64,000 nucleotides of DNA from Phyllostachys edulis. Lineage: Eukaryota > Streptophyta > Magnoliopsida > Poales > Poaceae. This document shows, one piece after another, positions 57,331-64,000 of the stretch. The notes under the pieces are model-generated. The model saw only the letters and a program-made list of their open reading frames with translations, was not told the DNA's origin and did not search any database. The DNA lies in NCBI GenBank assembly GCA_036346405.1, contig CM070566.1, forward strand, positions 10,636,355-10,700,354, read 5' to 3'. The position numbers and the translations under genes are program-made. Position 1 is the stretch's first letter, and the number at the start of each line of letters is the position of its first letter.

Positions 57331-59617
57331 TACTTCCTGAGTACCAATGTCAAGAATCCATAACTTACTAAGTTAGGCCCGTCCCATACCAGGTATGTGG
57401 TTGTACGAGAGGCTCAGTTCAATGGCGCACAAAGTTAAGTACTTAATTGACCAAGACAAGACTTCCAATTAAACTACAAATCCCTATGCACACAGGTTAT
57501 TAAGCCCACGCACATAGCTCCACCAAAATATCACACAGTCCACTTGCCTCCGTCTAAATCCTTTCCCACTTTGTTGGTTAGTGCAACATATGCCATCAAC
57601 GAGTAATAGCACATAGAGCACACAGCTTTCTATCACATAGTTCCATAGTCACTTAGTCAAGTTTATATTTACAACTTACATGAGATGATGACTCGTAGCA
57701 TGGCTAACAACTAATCAAGATCTAACCAACCCACTTTGGTAATACACTAGCACCAACTAAATTAACCAAACTAGGGTGACAAAAGATTATGGCATACAAC
57801 TAGACAAGGAGGTCATAACAAATTAGATATTAACTAATCCCAAAAACATTGAAATAAATAATTTAAATCAATATAACTTTTGAAAACTGGGTTCAATATG
57901 ATCAAAGGTATAACTTGCCTCGCTATAGCAATGAGGATCTTATTTTATCTTTAATCTTCTACTTTCTTGATCTTCAGCTCCTTCTTGATGAGGACTTCTC
58001 GAAGTAACAACGTCTACTCGCAAATAAGCAAATAAACCAAATAAATAAATAACAGAGAGCAAACAAACTCCAAAAATAAAATAATAATCTCAGATAAATA
58101 GATCTTGAATTGGGATGAATTTAGGAATTTGAATGAACTCAATCAGAGTTCGGATTCAAAAGATATGACTCTCGGAAGAATCACATAAAATGATGAAATT
58201 AGAGAGGAAAGAATATTCAGAGAATATTCCTTCAGATTAAAACAAAAAAACAGAATTGGAGACTTACAAGTGGGGTCCACTGGTAAGTGAGAGAGAACAA
58301 AAGTAGTGAATGGCATGTGGGACTAACTGGGTAATTGAGTTTCAGAAATTCAATTAATCTCCGAAAAGGACAAAGAGGATGACAGGTGGACCCTTGGTCC
58401 ATAGACCAAGCCCACGATCTAGGGTTTAGGTTCATGGTAGATCGAGTTCATGATAGATTAGGTCCAAGGCTAGGGTTTGATTGGCGTGCACTGGCAAAGG
58501 GGACCCCACAAGTCATAGACTAGGTCCACAATGAACCACGTCTATACTGCTCCAACTTTAGGATTAGGTTAGGTGGCACACGAGTGGCGGCTTAGGTGGC
58601 ATAGGTGATTGCGTGGCATGCACATAGCAGCGATGTGGCGGCCACGGAGGATCACCAGATGAGGTGGCGGCTGATGAGGCAAGTGACGTGGCACCGTCAA
58701 CAGCACAGGCTCGGTTCCAAATAGATGCGTAAGACGGACCGCCACCATAGAGACAAGAGAGGAAGAGAGAGATGAACGGCCCACACAAAAGCGGAACAGC
58801 GGAGGTGGAGGTCCTGGGTGAATCCCGTCGGTGACAAAGGCGGCCAGTTGGACTCCGGCGACGGCGGTGCAGGGCATCCACGGAACCAACAGCGGTGGCG
58901 GCTCCGGCGGGGTCGGGTCAGGTCGAGCGTGGCACCGACAGGCGTGAGGACGGCGCAACGAACCGGGGCGGGGAAGCTTCGGATCTGGACGGGACGTCCG
59001 CGCGGCTCCGACGAGTTGGGCAAAAAAAAGGAAACCAACGAGGTTGGAGAACGGAGAGAGTGAACGAAGGTCTTACCAGATAGCAGATCGAACAGGCGGC
59101 GGCGCGAGGAGCTTCGGTCTCCACTAATGGCGATGGCGGCTCGGGGAAACTTGATGGTGAAAAACGATGTTGAGGCGGCGCGGCGATGACTCTGGAGGAG
59201 AAGGCACCCGGCGACGGCACGGAGAGCGCGGCGTCGGCTTCGGAGAAGAAGACCACGGGTGGCGGGCTTGGCGGCGCAGGAAGGCGTCCCGGCGGAGGAG
59301 GAGCTTGGGCGTGAAGGCGGCAAGATGAGGCGACGCGGACGCAACGGATGATGTTTCGGCGGCTTCTGGGCGGCGCCTGGTGGCATTGGGGCGGCACGAC
59401 GGGGCGAACGCGATGCGCACAAGGGCGGCGCTATTTATAGTGCCGAGGCGCGCTAGGGCACGGCGGCTTTTTTCAATTGATGTTTAGATTAGTCAAATTA
59501 AATATTTTTAATTTGAACTTCCCAATTAAGCTTTATTAACTCACATAAAATTGGTGAAATTTTCAGGACCTAAACTACTTAAAAGATTTTTGAAAAGCCA
59601 AATTTTGGGACGTTACA
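57130..59617 (-). mobile_element. gypsy (Tekay/RIRE3-like) LTR, minus strand
   Basis: Minus strand starts TGTAACGTCCCAAAATTTGG at 59617. A TATA box lies about 180 bases in (59431-59440), then a GC-rich transcribed leader (59400-58560), then AT-rich sequence. This is the organisation of Tekay/RIRE3-like LTRs. Long open frames between 58560 and 59420 on both strands are a by-product of GC content; none has a recognisable domain. The downstream limit (left) is uncertain. Confidence 0.5.
59431..59440 (-). promoter_or_regulatory. TATA box of the gypsy-type LTR
   Basis: Minus-strand CTATAAATAG preceding GC-rich leader sequence, about 180 bases after the LTR start. Confidence 0.6.
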
Positions 59618-62600
59618 TACCGCAAGTCTTACACAAAGATAAAATTAGTTATGCATAGAGGACATTCAAAGGATAGCATTAGTGGCTTTAGTTTTGCGAA
59701 AAACGCAACAAGTTTCCAACCAATGCATACTAGTTTATCAATTGCCATTTTAAAAACAGGTTTGAAGTAGAAGTAAAGCATATGATAAAGTAGTACAAAG
59801 TCAAACAAATGAATCAAACATACACCAAAGTGGCAGCCCACTTTGATACTCTAAAATGCATGAACACCCATTCATACCGAATACCAAGTTGTACCAACAA
59901 ATTTTAATTCGAAGTCTAATAGTAGTAACCACATACTCAAGCGATCGTCTATAACTACGGACATGGCTATTCGAATAGATTTATCTTTGCAGAGGTGTAC
60001 CACTTTACCCACACGACTTGACTAGCCCGTAAGCCTACGGATGCCTTCGAATAATGACACACTTCCTTTGGTATGTTGGCCGGGGGGAATCGAGATACGG
60101 TCGTTTTCAGCAAGAAAATCCTATTGGACTAAGTCCCCCTTGCAAGATGTTCCCTTACTTAGTACAAGCGACTGATAGCAGTTGCTAAGCGGCTCACAAG
60201 TTGTATTAGAAATACCGATGCAATGCAAATATTAAAAATTGGTGCTCCTGTGCACACTATAGAACATTACATTAGCTCCTACGGACAAATGATCAACACA
60301 AGTGCCCTTACACCACCTTCGGACTTATCACAATAAAACCTTCCCCCTACTTAACCGTACAGCACCCATATACCGCATGTGATAGCATGAGTTTTACTTG
60401 AATCGTAGGTACCAAAGTTCGGTCCTTAATGTTCCAGACAAGTCAACCACATACCCGATCTCGTGCACAAAGGGACCCTCACTAGCATCCATTTGTCCAG
60501 ACCTCAAAACTCATTTAAAAATGACAAAATTTAACTCATAAAATAGATACGAAGATCTGAAATAAAAAGAATATAAGAAAGTGTGTTTCTCCCATAATTG
60601 TCGGGTTAATCCCGACTTAACCCGACAATCAAACTACCGTTCTAGACTTGCATGGCTAAGAAAAACCGTACAATAATTTACACAACCTATCTTAAGCCTG
60701 TGGTACTGGAATAATTCAAGATTAACCTCAATGAATAGGATATAACTAACTACATATCACAAAAATAGCGACATAGCAAAATAAGCATGCAAGCAATTAT
60801 CATTGCACTAACTTAACAAAAATAGGATCAAATATGATGCAAAAGAAAGTTCAAATGATGCTTGCCTTGCTGGTAGATCAGTTGTTCACTCTTAGTGGCG
60901 TATGAGTCAATATCAATCGTTTCGGAATCTAGAGAAATAACGATATCGATAAACACCGAGAAATACCTCAAAAATCAAAATACTCAAAAATGCATGATTT
61001 TTCTACAGTGGCTAGTGTATGATTTTAAAATAATTTTGGTGAAATAATTGTTCTACTTGGAGTTATTATGTGAAAGTTATAGCAATTTGAAATTCAGATT
61101 TCAATATATCAAAGTTCATGCAATTTAATTATTTGGCCAAAATTTATAGGGAAGTGGGGGATACAAGGATTATATAGATAAATGTAGAATATTATTAAAA
61201 GTCCAAAATATCTGGGTTCATCACATTTGGAGTTTTTATGAATTAGTTATGCATTTTCAAAGTTTTCAGCCTTTTTCTATTGTAAAAATAATAGGTTTAT
61301 GGATCACTTTCCAAAATAATATTCTCTGCTATAGAGACAAGTTTGAAACCAATTTTAAAATAAAGTTCATTAAAAATGAAAATTATCAGCACTAGTTTCA
61401 ACCATTTTGGAGTTGAGATGAATTAGTTATGTATTTTTGATGTTATTTATATTTTTCAGTGTGTAAATAAATGGATTTTGAATTTCCTAAAGCAATTATT
61501 AATTTTTCTTACCGGGCGCCACGCTAGCCACAGACACTGACCAGCGGGCCTAGTGAATAGTGCATTTCCTAAATAACTTCCGATTTAAAATTTTGATCTG
61601 ACGTGTGGGACCTACTGTCAGCGACCCAGTCCACTGGACTCAGTCCACCGACACATGTGCATAGTGCACGGCGCTTAAGCGATTGGGCCCACTCGTCAGT
61701 TGCTAGGGGGGTTTAAACCAAAGCGCCCGTTTTCTGTACGCGGGGCCCACATGTAAGCGACAGCTTTAACTCGTTAAGACATCACTTAATGCTAATCATC
61801 CGCGTTTAACCCTTAAGGATCTTGCTACAGTGTTTTCCCACGTACGACAACGGGGAGTTTGTCCCATGCATTTGCCCGGTGGCTCGCAGGTGCTACGCGC
61901 CGCGGCGGAGCCGGCCAAGGACTGGGATAGGTGCGCAATAGCCATGCACATCTAATGGAGGTGGTTTCAGTGCTTGAGGTGGTTCAGCACGTGGTGGCCG
62001 AGCTAAGCAAAGAGTGGTTCTTACGGCAAACATGCATGCAGCAAAATAGAGCTCCGCAGCACATACAAGCTGGTGCCTGAGGTCCTAGGGACTATTAGTG
62101 AGCTACCTGAGCGACGAGGAAGCTCAGGGAAGCTTGGGAGTGGTTGGAGCAATGTCGGCACCGGAGAAGATGACTACAAGCAAGACAGCCATGGGAGAGG
62201 AGTCCCTGAGAAATCCTATGGATAATGAATGATCAGAATGGATTAAGGACCATATGAGGATGATGTATAAGTAATGAATCGACAAATACCTCACCGGAGT
62301 AAGGTGGGAGACGAAGGGTTAGTTCTTCAGCCGAAATGGGGAAAACTTCGATTCACCGCAACCCTGTCGTGCATTATCAAAATTGATTGAGGGGTTTCCA
62401 TTGTCATGCTAAATGGCATGATATGACGCGAAAGAAAGAACAAGAAACTCACCGGAGGCAAGGATGGCTCGATGGTGTCCTCGGGGACATGCTCTGAGCA
62501 ACCTGAAAGGCATCAAGGTGGATTGAAAGCTACAAACAACCATGGAAGCTGTAATGGGGATGTTGTCCCGATCTTTCGATGAGGATGATACAACTTGATT
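59618..62600 (-). mobile_element. gypsy LTR-like sequence, minus strand
   Basis: No protein domain. The block near 59930-60060 is a minus-strand relative of the LTR core at 5850-6000 (TTCGAATAG and GTGTGGGTAAAGTGG motifs). 61500-61900 has the GC-rich composition with GTGGGCCCC- and GTGGGACC-type segments typical of LTR promoters and leaders, and 60500-61480 is AT-rich. It directly precedes, on the minus strand, the TGTAACG start at 59617, so two elements are juxtaposed or nested here. Borders could not be fixed. Confidence 0.4.
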
Positions 62601-63075
62601 AGTGGAAGCTAACTCTCACGATCCAAAGCTACAACCGCAGGTGACGACCGTTGCACCCGCAATCGCCGAACCAACTTCACGTCATATCGACCTTGCCAGA
62701 GCGTAGATCGACCGACCACGAAGGTCTTTTCCCGCATGCAATCAAGAATCAAGCAAGAAAATAGATGAAGCAACGAGCTTGTCAATAGAAATTGAAATTG
62801 TATTGAAAAGTGGAGTTCCGAAGACAAAGTTTGGTTGTACTAGCCGCACAAGCAAACGATGTATAAAGTAGCAAAGCTAAACTTTAATCTAACAAAACCC
62901 GCCGAACTAGATGGCAATGCCTGGCCTTATATTGGCACCTAAGGGTGCGGCCAACTCTCACACGACCTAATGTCGATTATATCTCTAACTTCCATATCAA
63001 ACAAGGATTCTTTCCTAAAATAGTTATGGAAAGATTACAACCGATTCTATCTAAAAGATATATGCTGCAACTAAG
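62601..63075. other. unclassified repetitive-looking sequence
   Basis: No gene. AGATGAAGCAACGAGCTTG and the following AAATTGAAATTGTATTG stretch recall grass retrotransposon leaders, but no element end is visible. Confidence 0.3.
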
Positions 63076-63122
63076 GGTGGTCTTTGCAAAAGGCCAGGAG
63101 GATTGTCTTTGCAAAGACCACC
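63076..63122. repeat. perfect 15-bp inverted repeat (hairpin)
   Basis: GGTGGTCTTTGCAAA at 63076-63090 is complementary to TTTGCAAAGACCACC at 63108-63122, with a 17-base spacer. Confidence 0.85.
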
Positions 63123-63560
63123 TCCTTGCTACAGTACCCATGGTGAATAGTATCGAAAGACCACCTTGCTACAGCACCTCGAAATGCCACCTTGCTACAG
63201 TACTCGAAAGATCACCAAGGAGAGGTCTTGGGTGGTCGAGATTGATCCACGATGATGCTCATGGAGAGGTCCTGAGTGGTCGAGAGTTATCCACGTTGAT
63301 GCTCATGGGGAGGTCCTGAGTGGTTGAGATTGATCCACGTTGGTGCTCTAGGGAGAGGTCTTGGATGGACCAAATGGATCCTGGGGAGGTCCTGGACAGT
63401 TCAGATTGATGCGCGTTGGTGCTCCTAGGGCTCATGGAGGATGTCCTAGAGGGAGGTCCTGGAGCGCCACGTGTCCTGGAGGAGGTCCTGGAGCGCCACG
63501 TGTCCTGGAGGAGGTCCTGGAGGGAAGTCCTGGCGAGTAGGGTGGTCCTGGCGAGGAGGT
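63116..63560. repeat. minisatellite region
   Basis: Three GACCACCTTGCTACAG-like units (63116-63215) are followed by four to five ~45-bp units of the form GGAGAGGTCCTGAGTGGTCG ... GATGCTCAT (63216-63420). Then come two perfect ~30-bp GGAGGTCCTGGAGCGCCACG units and variants (63440-63560). Confidence 0.8.
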
Positions 63561-64000
63561 CTTGGACCCTTTAGCTTGCCTCCTGATCCTTGATTCCTAA
63601 GTAAAATAAGATCACTTGCTTTAGGCAGCATCATAGAGTTCATCAAATATGGATGCACTTCAAGAAACGAATTTACCTGATAATTTAGTTGGCGAGCACG
63701 TGCTCTAGTAATTGGTCCTTGGATGTCCGAAATAGTATGGATGGTTGTATCGGTGGAAGGGATGTCCTCATTAAGCTGAGCTTAGCAAAAATGGACATGG
63801 CATTGAAGGTAGAGGAGAGGAGAACCACGCGGGCGAAGCTTACCCAGGCGTGGTGCTCAATTGAGCGTCTTCCTTCTCAGCCCTGAGAGAAGGAATGAGG
63901 TGAAAGGAGGTAAAAGTGGGGGTATTATCCTCGGGCGTTGACGGCAACGGAGGCGGCGTGAAGTGGAGAAGCTCCCGGAGTGGTTGGAAGGGGCAGTGTG
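63561..64000. other. right-edge sequence without a recognised gene
   Basis: The 65-codon frame at 63689-63886 has no recognisable domain. The composition resembles retrotransposon leader or gag-flanking sequence; nothing can be assigned. Confidence 0.3.

Noticed and set aside
58697..59422. 241-codon minus-strand frame
   Set aside because: GC-rich leader of a gypsy-type LTR; Arg/Pro/Ser-rich translation without a domain and several equally long overlapping frames.
1..64000. tRNA or rRNA genes
   Set aside because: No cloverleaf or rRNA core sequence recognised; the only tRNA-related sequences are primer binding sites.

Overview
The window looks like a repeat-dense stretch of a large grass (Poaceae) nuclear genome. 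It contains nested LTR retrotransposons of the Ty1/copia SIRE/Maximus type, another copia lineage, Ty3/gypsy Tat type and Tekay/RIRE3-like LTRs, plus CACTA DNA transposons with TNP2, Transposase_24 and Ulp1-type domains, Stowaway-like MITEs, and one GC-rich ankyrin-PGG (ACD6-like) host gene. There are no bacterial, organellar, rRNA or tRNA signals. The species cannot be named from sequence alone.

Layout from left to right. 1-1554 is the 3' part of a SIRE-like copia LTR abutting a truncated CACTA element (1555 to about 5340). A gypsy LTR fragment (about 5350-6604) and an AT-rich stretch follow. A decayed copia element on the + strand runs from about 7160 to 25180 and ends in a 262-bp LTR. It is split by a 12.9-kb Tat-type gypsy element on the - strand (9797-22727), which carries its own antisense ORF and a hAT-like insertion. 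A CACTA element with recognisable ends and a 3-bp target duplication occupies 25496-34183. Then come a unique-looking spacer with a large inverted repeat, a Helitron-like fragment, and a minus-strand gypsy-type LTR. That LTR is split exactly at 39382/50744 by a non-autonomous SIRE-type element (39383-50743, LTRs of about 3.4 kb, gag ORF only, 5-bp target duplication GCCGA).

The only recognisable host gene is the ankyrin-PGG gene on the - strand (exons between 56553 and 53561). Its four exons and splice sites join in phase, but exon 2 lacks one base. Two introns hold Stowaway-like MITEs, and a segment covering the putative promoter is duplicated beyond the 3' end of the gene. From about 57130 to the right edge there are minus-strand gypsy-type LTR sequences, then a minisatellite and unclassified repeats.

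The most unusual structure is in the SIRE-type element. Its U3 region and the adjoining internal 3' region hold at least four arrays, about 30 short palindromes per LTR-plus-internal copy. All share the central pentamer ACACA, while the flanking arms differ between units yet stay complementary to each other (ATCA/TGAT, CAAA/TTTG, AACT/AGTT and CTTTG/CAAAG types). A further array of CGGT-N3-ACCG palindromes lies just upstream of the LTR TATA box. I know of no description of this arrangement.
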